This document shows positions 1-11,234 of a DNA stretch of 64,000 bases, in pieces. The position numbers and the translations under genes are program-made. This DNA is from Ectobius pallidus. Lineage: Eukaryota > Arthropoda > Insecta > Blattodea > Ectobiidae. Under the pieces are notes generated by a model. The model was not told the DNA's origin, did not search any database, and saw nothing but the letters and a program-made list of their open reading frames with translations. The stretch's first letter is position 1, and every line of letters starts with the position of its first letter. The stretch is taken from assembly GCA_964059195.1 (NCBI GenBank), contig CAXKWD010000006.1, positions 6,254,530 through 6,318,529 of the forward strand, in the 5' to 3' direction.

Positions 1-544
1 AACATAAAAAATCTGCGTGTGAACATTTGCATTATAATTGTAATGTATAATTACAGAGAAATTTAATAATTTTAATGTGGTGAATAATCGATCTATTCAT
101 AAAGCTGTCTCTGCAATCAAGTGCAATAATCGATATGACGCTTCTAAGTGAGCTAATGTATTCTGGCTGTAGTGCCAAGTAAATGCTAATGAGCTGTCAC
201 TCGACTTATCGATATTAGTTCGATGTCGGCAATGCAGCTTTCTGTTGCTAATTAACATTAATTATTTAATCTAATGATAATAGCTAATAGTAACAGGAAT
301 AAATATGTAAAACTATTCCTTAGTTTATTACAATACAGATTACAAGGGATATTTTCCTTATCTAAATGTAAATAAATAGATGCAAGCGTGCCAAGAATTC
401 TGTCTGCTGGTAACTGGCATCAGTGCCATCTAGTGACTTGTATGAATACTTCATTACTAGTATTTGCTATAAAAGTATAATAAATGGGCTCTAAGCTCTA
501 CGAGCTTACAATAAGCACTGCAAAATATTAGAATAGCCAGTAAA
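1..544. other. AT-rich sequence, no gene seen
   Basis: No reading frame, terminal repeat or RNA signature can be supported here. The stretch lies downstream of the TPS gene and directly precedes a LINE remnant. Confidence 0.6.
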
Positions 545-1380
545 TCGTTTGAAGAAGCGGAGAAATATAAATACCTAGGAGCAATAATTAGGTACAGACA
601 CAAATAATATTAAGGCAGAAGTTAAGTTTAGACTCAAATCAGGAAATGCTTGCTTTTATGCGGTTCAGAAACTCTTATCTTCTCGTCTTCTGTCCATAAA
701 TCTAAAAATTAAAATTTATAAGACTATTATCCGGCTGGTTGTATTATATGGTTGTGAGACATGGGCACTTACTCTTTGGGAAGAACATAAAAGTGTTCGA
801 AAACAGGCAGCTTAGAAAATTATTCAGACCTAAGAGAGATGAAAACTGCATAACGATGAGCTTCATGACCTGTACTCTTCACTGGATATAGTAAGGGTGA
901 TTAAATCACAGATGATGAAATGGGCTGGACAAGTTGCGTGCATGGGGGAAGAAAGACATATCTAAAAAATGTTGACTGGGAGACCCAAAGGGAAAAGACC
1001 ACTTGGAAGACCTAGACGTAGGTGGGAAGACAATATTAGGATAGATTTAAGGAAAGTAGGATTTGCAAGGGATGATTGGATATAGTTAGCACAGAATAGG
1101 GTTGAATAGCAGGCTCAGGTAAGAGCAGCAGTGAACCTTCGAGTTCCATAAAATAGATAATATTCCTTTAGCTTGCTTAGGAATTGTCTATTGCCATTGA
1201 GTAAGTATACCACAGGTATACAGATTTTGCTCTACAACATTCTAGTTGTAACTTTTAAGATTTAGTTATATTTTTGTGTTATTTATTTTTGTATCTTGGA
1301 ATAAACTGAACATGAGCATCTTGCTCATTAATTGATGTATCTCAAATTGTGTATCACATTTTGTAAATAAATAAATTTAA
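545..1380 (+). pseudogene. LINE 3' end: decayed RT C-terminus and 3' UTR
   Basis: Forward-strand translation across several frames gives the C-terminal part of an APE-type non-LTR retrotransposon polyprotein. It reads KYKYLGA near 571, LYGCETWAL near 745, MMKWAGQVA near 916 and the basic block GRPKGKRPLGRPRRRWEDN near 978. Stops and frameshifts break the frame (for example after GEERHI at about 961 and after DDWI near 1083), so it is dead. The protein homology fades near 1150. The AT-rich sequence to about 1380, ending in TAAATAAATAAA, is probably the 3' UTR and tail. The RT palm is absent, as expected for a 5'-truncated copy. The same family leaves a fragment near 52.7 kb. Confidence 0.75.
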
Positions 1381-1629
1381 AAAATACATGTGTTAACAAA
1401 GGAAACTGATTTGAATTTATTCTTGATTTGATAAAGAGGGTTTAAAAAGAATGCAACAAGGCTCCAGACACACAGACTGATAAGTCAGCTGGCAGTGAGC
1501 GAATGAAGAAATGCCACAAGATGAAATGTTAGATGCATTGGATATCGTCAACACTTTACAGTGATTGCAAGAGGATACCACAGCCCAATATGTCTACCGT
1601 ATTGGTTTCTGCAACCAAACAATTTTGTA

Positions 1630-2255
1630 CAAGGGCTATTTTTTTCAACCTCCAATGGGGCATAAAATGAAACGCACAGTGAAATCAACATTTTTTTTTG
1701 GAACATTTAGGAACACCTTCTAGCTACTTCTCTTCATAGTCACGCTCCGATCGACACATTTGTCGTAGCATGGTATGAACTTCCCAATACCCTCTTCATA
1801 GAAGCTTGCCACCAGCATATTGAGAAGGGAATTCACAGCAAAATTCTTCAGTGGTGTGGAAGACAGATCTTGGGTTTGTTCGGGAAATTTGTGTGCATTC
1901 ATTGTTTGGGTTGTTCTTTTGATTCTGGATTGTCATAACGAATCCATGTTTCATCCCCTGTAACGATGGATTTAAAAAGCTCGTTCCCTCGAGTGACTGA
2001 AGAAAGATCTGGAAGGACAGCGCTTCCACACCAACGAAGAACTTCAAAACACTTCAAAATGCCGTGAAGACCCTTCTCAATACGCTGGCGGTAAGCTTCT
2101 ATGAAGAGAGTAATGGAACATTGGTACCACGCTACGACAAATGTATGTAGAGAAGTAGCTAGAAGGTGTACCTAAATGTTCCAAACAAAACAGTTTTGAT
2201 TTTCACTGTGGTTTTCATTTTATGCCCCATTGGAGGTTGAAAATAATAGCCCTCA
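1630..2255. mobile_element. palindromic mariner-like remnant
   Basis: A 626-bp element flanked by TA on both sides (1628-1629 and 2256-2257), with inverted ends reading (C/T)(A/G)AGGGCTATT. The inverted similarity extends about 180 bp inward from each end. The left half, read on the minus strand, gives mariner transposase pieces: GDETWIRYDNPESKEQPKQ near 1950-1900, then NSLLNMLVASFYEEGIGKF and YDKC closer to the left end. The right half, read on the plus strand, gives the same C-terminus again (NTLAVSFYEE and PRYDKC, 2080-2150). The element therefore has two transposase 3' ends facing outward instead of one gene. It cannot encode a transposase. Confidence 0.8.
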
Positions 2256-2257
2256 TA

Positions 2258-2881
2258 GTAATTGACATATCAGAATCTTATTTTTCATAGTAAGCTATTC
2301 TGAAGGAATCAGAAACATCACATTGTTCATAAAAATCTCTATATGTTGATATTTAAAACAAAAAATCAACTTTTTTGATGCATCGGGTTTTGCCTTCGCA
2401 CCACAGACTTATTATATTTTCTTGACGTAGGAAATCTAAACAGATAGTCAAAGAAGTGTTTATTCAGTTAATTTGTGTGTGATAGATACTACAAGGAGAA
2501 TATTAAATAATAAATTTCAAGAAATCTGTACTTTTTTTAACCTGGAGATTGTACATTTATTTTTTATTGATACGTACCGGTTCCTTTCATCCTAAAATCC
2601 TGAGTAATACAAATCTTATCACTTATATGTGAGCGAGTTTGTGCAACATATTTTGCACCCTTTATTAATTAATGTTTTTCCCCCTAAATTCTTGCAGATG
2701 TCATTACCCAAATCCCAGCATTCATTGTAGACGTACAAGAAAATTTGAAATGAATATTTCCTACAATAAAGTAAAATCCAAGCGGTGGAAAGTTCAAATT
2801 AAGCCTAGAGACTCAATAGAAATAGCTTGTTTTAATAGCTCATAATATTGATAAGAAGCTTGCATAATATTATATTTTCTA
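2258..2881. other. non-coding spacer between two transposons
   Basis: No gene seen. A short segment at 2629-2665 (GCGAGTTTGTGCAACATATT) matches sequence near 58580, so part of this spacer is dispersed repeat. Confidence 0.5.
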
Positions 2882-2883
2882 TA

Positions 2884-3409
2884 CAGTTTGTTAATGAATA
2901 ACAGCGAAATATTTTACAGGGGACATAGACAAACAACTTTTATTAGGAGATCTTTGCTCTATGGATTCAAGTTTTCCTATTACAGCATAAAATCTCCCAG
3001 GGCATGGTCACCACTGACTTCTAACATTTGAAAAAATGCAACAACAAAAAAAAGGAACTTAGTTGTTAACACTGGAGTTATGAATAAAAAATTAATGCAG
3101 TGGCGGCCAGTCATGTGATTAGTCTGTAAATTTTGCAGGTTATGGAAACACAAAATGTGATATAGCTGTTAATGAATGATTAAGAATCAGGTTTTTAGTT
3201 ATCACTAAGAAGGCATGGAGTCAATCTAATGAAAATGTTAACCCTATTTTGCTTCATTATTGACATATAATCACCGAATTGTATTGACTTTAATGCCCTG
3301 TAGCATACACATTTTACGTCATAGAGCAAAAATCTCCTAATAAAAGGTGCTTGTCTATATCCTCTCTATACACAGGTAAAATATTTCGGTGTTATTTATT
3401 AAGACCCTG
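2884..3409. mobile_element. non-coding MITE with long terminal inverted repeats, TA-flanked
   Basis: The ends are inverted copies: CAG..TTAATGAATAACA at the left and the reverse complement of TGTTATTTATTAAGACCCTG at the right. A second matched inverted block lies inside (ACTTTTATTAGGAGAT at about 2937 against ATCTCCTAATAAAAGG at about 3330). TA dinucleotides flank at 2882 and 3410. There is no coding sequence. TIR style and TA target suggest a Tc1/mariner-driven MITE. Confidence 0.7.
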
Positions 3410-3564
3410 TATATTTTTAAATAACATCACCACTGAAATTTTAAAACAAATTTTCCCTAAAAATAAAACCACTTTCATGCATCGCTAGGGATAAGGGAAT
3501 CAGTTGTGTTTATGGATAAACCTTTTATCCCTAATTGACCCATTTCATAGATGGCTATAGTGTG

Positions 3565-3740
3565 ATGAACTAAAAACTCTGGGGCACGACATCCCTGAAG
3601 GGATTAGGCCTACCATCCAACTGCTGCTTCTTCTACTTCAGGTAGATGGCACGATTGGGGCATACTCACGGCCGTTTATGATGGTTTCCGTGACTGGAGC
3701 TGCTAGCTCTTCATCATATAGCTCCTGGGCCTTCAGATTC
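3565..3740 (-). repeat. SINE family A fragment (3' part)
   Basis: The reverse complement matches the body of the tRNA-derived SINE seen intact at 33893-34170 and 56505-56816: the segment with GGCCGTGAGTATGCC, the ATCTACC block and the conserved CCCTTCAGGGATGT tail. The tRNA-like head is missing. Confidence 0.65.
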
Positions 3741-3899
3741 ATAGAAGGGTTCATATTTCAAAGAAATAACAACATTTTTGTAAACAATTTTATTTATTTT
3801 AGTTTATTTTAAAGATATTGTCATGCTATTTACATTACCGGTCATTAAACTTTAATTTAAAGAGCCACTTTGTAGTAGATTTAACAACAGTGGTATCGA

Positions 3900-4625
3900 A
3901 TGGTGTTCTGTCACTTGAATTATCATAGGTAATCTCACGAGAGTCGATGAGTTTATCGATAGATTCACGACTGTGCAGGAGGAGCGAATTTATCTGATGA
4001 AACTCGTCAACTCTAGTTGGATTTATTAAGACTATTCCATGAATAAAAGTGTAACGGATTATACAAATAACAATTACTTTCTTACTTTGTTATATAAAAC
4101 AAAACTAACAGCTGCGATATCACGGCATACTATGAATCAACCATCCATGAATCAATTCGAGTTACTATGTTGTGACCAATGCTACCAATTGTGCATATAA
4201 GACATAGTTAACCTAATTCAGGCAAGCTAACAGCAGAACAGAATAAAATCACACGAACTGGCTTGCACCGAATCGAAATTGTGTCTTTAATCAATGTACG
4301 TTTATGTTATTTCAATTTCCGAACATTTATGTCCTATAAAATAATGTGTTTTTATTGTGTTCAGCTCAGAGCATGTGACGTATTAATCACAGCATGATGA
4401 TGCCTTACATGTCCAGTAACGAGCTGAAGTTTTATCGGGTAAAATGGCTTGTTCATATTAATAGTTAGCATTTTTTAAGATAAACGATCGTGATTGGTCT
4501 ATATCCGAGGAATTGTTAAACGTTATTGTTCAATATCAAACACATGGCGTATGAGTGGAATAGTCTGTAAAATCCTTGTGTAAAACTGATAATAAATGTT
4601 GGTTTTAGAATCTAGTTCATGCTTG
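3900..4625 (+). repeat. dispersed repeat, copy 1 (inverted partner at 22030-22690)
   Basis: About 700 bp reappears in opposite orientation at 22030-22690. Matching blocks include AATTTATCTGATGAAACTCG here against CGAGTTTCATCAGATAAATT there, ATCCGAGGAATTG against the reverse of CGATTCCTCGGAT, and GTGGAATAGTC against GACTATTCCAC. There is no ORF and the termini are not clearly defined. It is probably a non-autonomous transposon of unknown superfamily. Confidence 0.65.
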
Positions 4626-5240
4626 AGACCACACTTCTGAGTAATTATGACTAATTAATTCTATGTTAGATAGTGTAGTAATTTCGATTTTATGATACCT
4701 TGAAAAGGGCTAAATTACATTTCTGTTTTAAATATTTGGACCAAAATATGTACAGTGTTGTTACACACGATTCTTTGTGTTTTCACACAATAGGCTACAC
4801 TATTTTCAATTTCAGGCTTTGCCACAGTTAAAATGATGCTTAAATACAAAACTTAGAGGTCTAGAATCCTGAAGGCACTGACAATACATTTAGAAATATC
4901 ATCGTGGCCTCTTAGAAGGAACGCAGGCATTATGGTCAACCATGTTTCAATGCTTCCTTATCTGGATATATTTCGCTTTTTCCTTTAGAATATAATTCAT
5001 TCCTACATGTACGTAGATTTCAGAAATTAATTATATCATAAATTTTATGCAGTTCCAAAGCTACCTGTGGACGCTGATAATATGTATCGTTTCTGAACTG
5101 TTTGTTGACAGATGTATATGATATGAATTTGATTTGATAAATTCAATGTAATTTTCAGAAATTATATAATTTTTCAAGGGAAGTAGTGGTTTGTTTGGAT
5201 TTTTAGTGTCTGTGGTACTTCCAGGGTTAAACTATCAATA
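4626..5240. other. AT-rich sequence, no feature seen
   Basis: No ORF, RNA or terminal repeat can be supported. Confidence 0.5.
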
Positions 5241-5715
5241 TATTATAGCTGGTGCCCACGGCTTCGCCCGCCATTATTAATTGACTCCAGGATTTTTAAG
5301 AAATTTACACTGGCAGTTTATTAAAAATGTTTGATATGAGCTATGAAAATTGTAAATAAAAATAAAATTATAATATTTGTTCATTGTGTTCATTTCACTT
5401 AGGTCATATAGTAAAGAAACGGTTTTCCTAATTTTGTACTCTTCGTGAAAGTTTTGACTGCGAGAGATGAACATCGCCAAGTATACCCGATGTCTCACGA
5501 AGTGAGGGAGCGAGTGAGCACGGTATTGAGGGCCGTTGAATTGTATAAGAGTAGATTATTATTATTTTGAAAGATTTAAGATTATATTAAAAAATAGCGC
5601 TTATTTCAAAGCCTATTTTCAAGACTTTGGTGCCTTTTTTTAAGTTTAACTTCTGGTTTCTATTTCTCACTAACATACTTTTACCATAAAAAAATTTATT
5701 TTGTGTTCATTTCAC
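5241..5715 (-). mobile_element. Helitron-like 3' end fragment
   Basis: The minus strand reads GCGGGCGAAGCCGTGGGCAC followed by CAGCTATAA. This is very close to the hairpin and CTAG terminus of the Helitron ending at 21559 (GCGGGCGAAGCCGCGGGCAC). The hairpin arms GCGGGC/GCCGTGG are imperfect and the last bases are CTAT, not CTAG. The 5' limit is unclear. A segment ending TTGTGTTCATTTCACTTA occurs at about 5390 and again at about 5700, next to the Kolobok-like insertion. Confidence 0.45.
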
Positions 5716-5965
5716 TTAAAGGAAGGGTAAACTAAAAAAATACCATTTTTTTATTTTAATCTCATCGCACGGAGCTTTGAATTACGAAACGAATGGTGAT
5801 CTTGCGAACTTCAAGCGCCTAATATTACGCTTTGTACGGGTGAAGCAAAAAGCTACTGTGACGTCACACTTGACTAACTCGCTGACAGGACGACAGTTGC
5901 TGTAATGCTCGCGCGTGTGTTTCTAATGCACCACAAAGTCTCATTTGTGTTTGTTGTTGATAGAG

Positions 5966-6345
5966 ATGTCTGCAATGTTACCTTATAAGGACAAATCTCG
6001 GTATTCACAAATTAATATTACACTAAAGAAAATGACAAGGAATTATTGAAAGAATTGCAAGGAAGAAAAGAAAATACGGAATGGTGTAAATGTGGGCTGT
6101 GTATACATATGAAAACGGGCCACGAGAGTGTGTGTTGTCGAGACTGTGAAGTAATTTGTGAACAGAAGGGGGTTGTAGACTGTATAACACAAAATGCCTC
6201 ATTCGATATTGTTATTTTAAATAAAGATACACTAGTTGCTAGTCGTTATCAGTTAAAACTTAGAGCTAATACAGTTCAAAAACAAAATATTTTTTCAAGA
6301 TACGAACAGAGTCACTTTCAGATTCAGAATCATCTTTTGCGGTAG
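5966..6345 (+). pseudogene. P2X7-C-terminal-like cysteine-rich protein, truncated and frameshifted
   Basis: An ATG at 5966 starts MSAMLPYKDKSRYS and stays open to a stop at about 6047. The conserved part lies in another frame from about 6020: KENDKELLKELQGRK, then EWCKCGLCIHM, CCRDCEVICEQ, DCITQNASFDIVILNKDTL. The CKCG..C...CC pattern followed by C-I-T is that of the zinc-binding domain related to the intracellular C-terminus of P2X7 receptors, which occurs in many invertebrate transposon proteins. Homology stops near 6255-6285, exactly where the sequence becomes the antisense 3' end of the THAP gene. This is best explained by an internal deletion fusing two genes tail to tail. The role is unknown; DNA or protein binding during transposition is inference. 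Confidence 0.55.
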
Positions 6346-6922
6346 TAGAAATGTCTGAAATGCTAAAAGAGCTATCTAATTCACAATTTCTAGAAGAAAC
6401 ATCCAATGAATCTGTGCAAACATTGACATAAGTTTCATTTCCTAGTTCACACTGAACGCCTACGCTGTTAGAAACTGAATTTTCGTCATAAATACTAGAT
6501 TCCACATTCATGATTTGTCCATTCCCGGATACTGATGGATTACTGTTCGAATCTTGCAACAACTCTCTCATTTCCTTCTTCCTCAAGTTCGACGATTTTA
6601 TTTTCTTCATTGGCGGTGTTTCAGAATTCCCACGCAAAAGAAGTGATGGCACAGCACTTCGTTTTTAAACAGATTGCGGGGTTTCTCCAGTTAACTGTTT
6701 TCGTAACTGTACCGAAAGCTCGGTATCAGTTTCTTCAAAATGTTGTGAACAAACCGTACTGTATTTACTAGGAACAATTTTTATTTTTTTTATTTTTATC
6801 AGCCATTGCTTATAACGTTCGGGTGACTTATCTCTGTTGCGAAATCGATGGAAAGATATTTTAAGTGTGTTATCACTCTTCGACGATGAGTATGTACACC
6901 CCACAACACAACAATAAACCAT
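6266..6922 (-). pseudogene. THAP-domain protein with one in-frame stop
   Basis: The ATG at 6922 opens MVYCCVVGCTYSSSKSD. The pattern C-x4-C .. CSQHF, with basic residues between, is the C2CH zinc-coordinating THAP DNA-binding domain (about residues 1-65). The frame is interrupted by a single TAA at 6665-6667. Beyond it, in the same frame, it continues KRSAVPSLLL, which fits the proline-containing block that follows THAP domains, then an acidic serine-rich tail to a stop at 6266. Total length would be about 218 codons. The stop could be a recent mutation, so I call it a pseudogene. A small intron is less likely because no splice signals are needed to keep frame. Its place in a TTAA-flanked transposon suggests it served the element, not the host. 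Confidence 0.7.
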
Positions 6923-7177
6923 TGTTTGAACAGATACTCACTAAAAACTGTAACAGTAGACAGAATGCTGTGAACTATCTTTCACCGGGCGAGACTGAGT
7001 CAAGCACTCATCAAGCGTGACGTCACGCGCCCACCGCGTTACAATAAACATATTCCTTTTGTGATTAAATGTGAAGGTGTAAAACATTTCTAACAGCGAA
7101 TATCATTTCTTAAAAGTATTTTCTTTCAATCCGAATGAAGAAAATGATACTAAATTTTTAGTTTACTTTTCCTTTAA

Positions 7178-7573
7178 CAAAATAATAAGGGTTGTTTGTG
7201 AACAGATCTTTATCTCTTTTCCCCCTTGATTTGCTTTCCTTTTCCCACGACTGCTGTTAACATTAGGATTCATGAGAAGTTACTGTCACTTATTTCAAAT
7301 TATCTCCGTTCATGATTATCAAATAAGTTATGCAATTGTTCTATATTATGTTGCTTTCTAAACTACAGGTGTAAATAAAATGTTTTCAGAGATTCTTATG
7401 TCTAGGAACTAGAAGTGCACTATTTAGACTTAAAAATACTGTCTAAAACATACTAATTTGTGATTTTGTATTCACAAATAATGATTAATCTCCTCTTTGG
7501 TAACATTTCCTAATCAACTAGTAATTTGGTTTTTCTATTTAGTTAAAATTTATATTGGTTGTACCATTATGTA
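7178..7573. other. non-coding spacer, no feature seen
   Basis: AT-rich sequence between the Kolobok-like and Tc1-like elements; nothing else can be supported. Confidence 0.5.
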
Positions 7574-7621
7574 TACATTAGTAGACACTTGAATATTACG
7601 TTTTAAATCTGTCTTAAATGA

Positions 7622-8546
7622 ACGTCTCTGCTGAATCAATACTCTGTGCTGATGATTCTACTTTTTTAATTACTCACAATGTATTAACGGAGTTGCAAGT
7701 TCTTTCAAGAAATGTATCTGAGGAAGTTGACACGTGGTTTTCTGTCAATGGGTTTTCAATAAATCATGACAAGACACAAACTGTAACATTCAGCCTGGAA
7801 TCTGTATCAGCGACCCCTGTAAAACTGCTGGGAATTTATCTTGATCCGAAATTGACATGGCATACTCATTTATGTAAAAGACTATCTAGAGTGCTCTGTC
7901 TTTTAAGAAGTCTTACTGTTAAAGTACCTAAACCGTACATTAAACAAGCATATTTTGCTTTTTTTGAAAGTGTTTTTAGATATGGCATATTGTTGTATGG
8001 AAATGGATCAGACTTGAAAAATATACTGGTACCACAGAAAAAAGCTGTCAGATTAATAACTAAATCAGCCTATAACTAAATCTTGGCCATGCAGACCACT
8101 TTTTATACAAGAAGGAATCATGACAGTGTATAATTTGTATATACTTGAAACTTTGTTGCTTTTAAGAAAGAATCTTAATAATTTTTATCCAAGGAATGAC
8201 ACAAGACATAGCAACCACATTCATATACCTTTTACTAGATTATCTAAAACTAAATCCACACATGTCTTTATATCAATATCCGTTTTTAATAAACTTCCTG
8301 ACAATGCAAAATTGCTTAATTTTAGTCGGTTCAAGTTCAAAATCCAGACCTGACTGAAAAATAATCCATTTTATAATCTTGACGAATGTATTGATTTTAA
8401 TTTATGCTGATATTAATGTGTAGCCATTGAATTGTGTGTAGTATGTAAGTATTTTAGTATTGTATAATGAATTATACACACTTTTAATGACATAATCTAT
8501 TGTATTTTATACTCAAAGGCAATAATAAATTGAATTAAATTAAATA
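7622..8546 (+). pseudogene. 5'-truncated LINE, RT C-terminal half
   Basis: The frame gives a reverse-transcriptase palm motif with the catalytic pair (ILCADDSTFL at about 7645), then NGFSINHDKTQTVTF, LLGIYLDPKLTWHTHL and FRYGILLYGNG. A stop at 8077 and a frameshift separate this from the conserved C-terminal module (YNLYILETLLLL near 8123, then IHIPFTRL, FNKLPDNAK, and NPFYNLDE near 8370). The tail is AATTGAATTAAATTAAATAAA. The short near-duplication AAATGAAC/AAATAAAC flanks the copy and marks its insertion into the inverted repeat of the Tc1-like element. The domain order fits Jockey/CR1-group LINEs; the clade is not settled. Confidence 0.7.
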
Positions 8547-8628
8547 AACTTTTCAATTGACAATAACTTTATGTTTTGAACAAAGCATTACATCAACAGG
8601 AAAAACGTTGCCTTTATTAAAATTTGAT

Positions 8629-9200
8629 AGCCTGTGTGGTCTCGTGGTTAGCATCACTAGCTATGGATCTGCAGGCTCCGATTCAATCCTCAGTGCCTCC
8701 TCAAATTTTTCTCAGGTAGGGAGGTCTGGAACGGGGTGCACTCAGCCTTGTGATTCAAATGAGGAGCTACTTGATTGAGAAGTATAGCAAGACAAGTTAA
8801 GAAAGAAGTTGCGCAGTAGGGAGGTTGGTGCAGCACCCTCTTTTCCCCTCTTAGCTAACCCATCACTAGGCCACGGCACCAACAAAGTCTCGCAGTCAGG
8901 CATATTTGCTCATCGATCGGGCATTCATTCTGTTTCTTGGAGTAGAGGAGAGGAGTGGAAATAGAGCCTAAGGCGTGGTTGATGCGTAGTCCAAATATTC
9001 ACAAGCTTGTTATTTAACTTTTCACAGTATAGTGACTCCGGTCACGGAAACCACCTTTACTATCATTAACGGCTGTGGATGTGCCAACAACATGCCCCCT
9101 CAATCCTGCCATCTGCCTATGGTAGATGATGCAGTGGTCAGATGGTAGGTCTTGTCCCTTTAGGGATGTAGTGCCATGGATCTTAGTTTCTTTTAATTAA
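8629..9200 (+). repeat. SINE family A, with a nested insertion
   Basis: The tRNA-like head has a GTGGTCTCGTGGTTAGC box A region and a degenerate box B. It is followed by the family-specific body (GGGGTGCACTCAGCC, CTCCGGTCACGGAAACC, ATCCTGCCATCTGCC) and the tail CCTTTAGGGATGTAGTGCCA. It is split by a 238-bp insertion. Related copies lie at 3565, 33893, 41152 and 56505. Confidence 0.75.
8788..9025. mobile_element. 238-bp insertion inside the SINE, 7-bp target duplication
   Basis: AGTATAG at 8781-8787 is repeated exactly at 9026-9032, and the SINE consensus is continuous if the material between is removed. The insert has no ORF or obvious inverted ends; class unknown. Confidence 0.5.
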
Positions 9201-9204
9201 AAAT

Positions 9205-9690
9205 TCACAACAATGATACACAAGTCAGCAAATAAGTGTTCTTTGACTTTGGTGACTTTTGTGACTTCTTGTCGGCTCGCTTCTACCTGCAAAGCTGCTC
9301 TAAGCTCATTTATGGTTTCAGGAACAGCGCTTCTTTCATCAGTCTCCCTCAGCAAAATGTCTCAAACTTGTTTAACAGGATTTAGGCTGGTACTGCACGC
9401 TGGACAATCCATAACATTGATACCAACTTCTGTAAGTGCAATGGAAGCCTGTTTTGCATTGTGTTACATTAAAATAAAATTATCATCAATAAATGACAAA
9501 TATAGCACAAATCCTTGAATGTGCCTGTGGGCATACACATGAGCTCTGTGATGGAAATGCCAGCCCAGACCATAATTGATCCTCTACTGAAGGGTACACT
9601 TGGTGCATGCCGCTCACGTCCGCCAGCCGATGATGGGAGAAAGACTCCCGAAACTAGTCCAGTTTTTAAAGACTGATGTAAGTGGAGTTA
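9205..9690 (-). pseudogene. Tc1-like transposase fragment
   Basis: Read on the minus strand, pieces of a DD34E transposase appear: PSVPFSRGSIMVWAGIS near 9590, FIDDNFIL near 9485 and CPACSTSLNPVKQV near 9400 (the LNP motif before the catalytic Glu), then INELRAALQ near 9310. Stops are present and the N-terminal DNA-binding part is not seen. It lies inside the TA-flanked Tc1-like element, whose long inverted repeats match this family. Confidence 0.65.
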
Positions 9691-9887
9691 AAAGTTTTTT
9701 TTTTTTTTTTTTACTTTTCTCAATATTCGGTTTGCTCCACTGTTTACATCACTTAGTTTTAATTTGAATATGTTTGGGACATTGTGTTGAGGGGGGTTCC
9801 TAAAATCGTAAATGAACTTGAGCAGCTTTAGAAGAAGAATGGGAAAACATCCCCAAAGAAAGCATTGGAAGCATGTCACATCACTAA

Positions 9888-10144
9888 ACGGGAAGGTCGC
9901 AGATTCAATTCCCAATGAGGTCGCTCAGATTTTTCAACTGGCCTAATCCTTCTGGTGGCACTATGGCCCTGGGGTCAACTCAGCCTCTAACAGAAATGAG
10001 TACCAGTAGTATCCCTGGGGGTAAAATAACGGCCGGTGTGTATGGCTGACAACCTTACCACCTTCATGTGCCGTATGTCACAATCTGGGAGCCTTAACCT
10101 CTTGGAAACCCTATGGGTCTCCATGGCTCATACAGGGTTCACTT
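9888..10144 (+). repeat. SINE family B
   Basis: A 257-bp insert flanked by the 11-bp duplication CACATCACTAA (9877-9887 and 10145-10155). It starts with a box-B-like GGTCGCAGATTCAATTCCC and continues with CCCTGGGGTCAACTCAGCC and CTGGGAGCCTTAACC. It lacks a clear box A, so it may be 5'-truncated. It differs in body from family A. Confidence 0.7.
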
Positions 10145-10405
10145 CACATCACTAAGGGTACTCAAGTCATTTAGCTCAAATAATCTTGTAAAAAATCAGA
10201 CAACACTAGTTTGCTGTAAATGAAAAACAAAAGACTTTTGAGTAATATTGTTGTGAATTTTTAATACAGAAAATAGTTTATTCCTGTTGATGTTATGCTT
10301 TGTTCAAAATTTAAGGTTATTCTCAATTGAAAAGGTTTTCTGTTCATTTGAAACAGACTTAAGACGTAAAATTCCAGTTTCTAGAATTTTTTGTCCATCA
10401 GTGTA

Positions 10406-11234
10406 TAAGGTATTATAATTATAATTATCTCTTTTTTTGTGTTCCTTTCATTTCAATTATGGTGTTAAGGTTAGGTTAGAGGAACATATAAATTATCTTG
10501 TAATGATTTGTACTATCACCAGGATTTTCTGATTGTGTTGCATCTTAACAGATCCTATTGTTTGCTTTCAATTAGAATGAAATCAAGTAAAATAAAAAAA
10601 AATTGAATTACTTTTATCATAAACCAATTTAGACTCTAGTCTTGTAACATTGTTTATTACAATAAATTCTGTGTCCTCTTCCACAACTGGAAGTACTTTA
10701 AAGAAATTATGTAAGAATGTTTGTTTAACCAGGACTTAAAGAGCAAAGCTGTAGATTCTTCATGTGTAGGTATCAATAGAACCAAGAATGGATATCCTCC
10801 TAAAATTTATTCTTTAGTTCACAGTGAAGTGTTAAAGAAGTTTCAAGAGCCATTTTGATTCATACAGAGCTGGGAAATTCTGCTTAAGAAATGTTACAAA
10901 GAGGAGAATGTTAAGTAAAAGAAATAAGAGTTTTTTAATTTGATGTTTTCAGTTCTTGCACATTTTATGAGCCTATGTTGTGATCCCCATATCCATTTTG
11001 TAATTTTCCATGGTAATGGTTTAGAAATCAAGCCTGAAAGGAGAATAAATATTTACATATTCATTTGCCTTAAAATGGCGTGACTTAATGAAAGATCATG
11101 TCTGTCAGTCTCAAATACCTAAATGAAATATATACTATTCTCTTCTTTGAGCTCATTCAAGCCTAATTTGGCTATAAATACTGGACTAGACCATTTGGAT
11201 GAGATCCAATTAGATGAATTGAATGTTGAAGTTG
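10406..11234. other. 3' flank of the TPS gene
   Basis: No coding sequence. On the minus strand, candidate polyadenylation hexamers for TPS are ATTAAA at about 10934-10939 and AATAAA at 10806-10811. Neither is confirmed. Confidence 0.4.

Larger units (their letters stand above)
5720..7173. mobile_element. Kolobok-like DNA transposon, internally deleted
   Basis: A 1454-bp element between perfect TTAA target duplications (5716-5719 and 7174-7177). Terminal inverted repeats read AGGAAGGGTAAACTAAAAA at the left and AGGAAAAGTAAACTAAAAA inward from the right. It carries two convergent gene remnants, a P2X7-like cysteine-rich fragment on the plus strand and a THAP zinc-finger protein on the minus strand. 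TTAA duplication, an AGG terminus and an accessory THAP gene are what is known of the Kolobok superfamily. piggyBac also uses TTAA but normally lacks THAP. No transposase domain is visible, so the element is non-autonomous. Confidence 0.7.
7576..10403 (-). mobile_element. Tc1-like transposon with nested LINE and SINE insertions
   Basis: The ends are inverted copies flanked by TA (7574-7575 and 10404-10405): CATTAGTAGAC at the left and CACTGATGGAC inward from the right. The long inverted repeat can be followed through the insertions: TTACGTTTTAAATCTGTCTT near 7595 pairs with AAGACGTAAAATTCC near 10360, and AACTTTTCAATTGA near 8547 pairs with TCAATTGAAAAG near 10332. A LINE interrupts the left repeat at about 7622-8546, a SINE lies at about 8629-9200 and another SINE at 9888-10144. 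A decayed transposase is read on the minus strand between. Confidence 0.75.

Noticed and set aside
7020..7040. TGACGTCA palindromes (near 5859, 7020 and 57130) as regulatory CRE sites
   Set aside because: Short motifs in transposon sequence; no promoter evidence nearby.
5720..7173. piggyBac assignment for the TTAA-flanked element
   Set aside because: TTAA fits, but the ends are AGG.. and it carries THAP and P2X7-like genes, which point to Kolobok. No piggyBac domain is seen.
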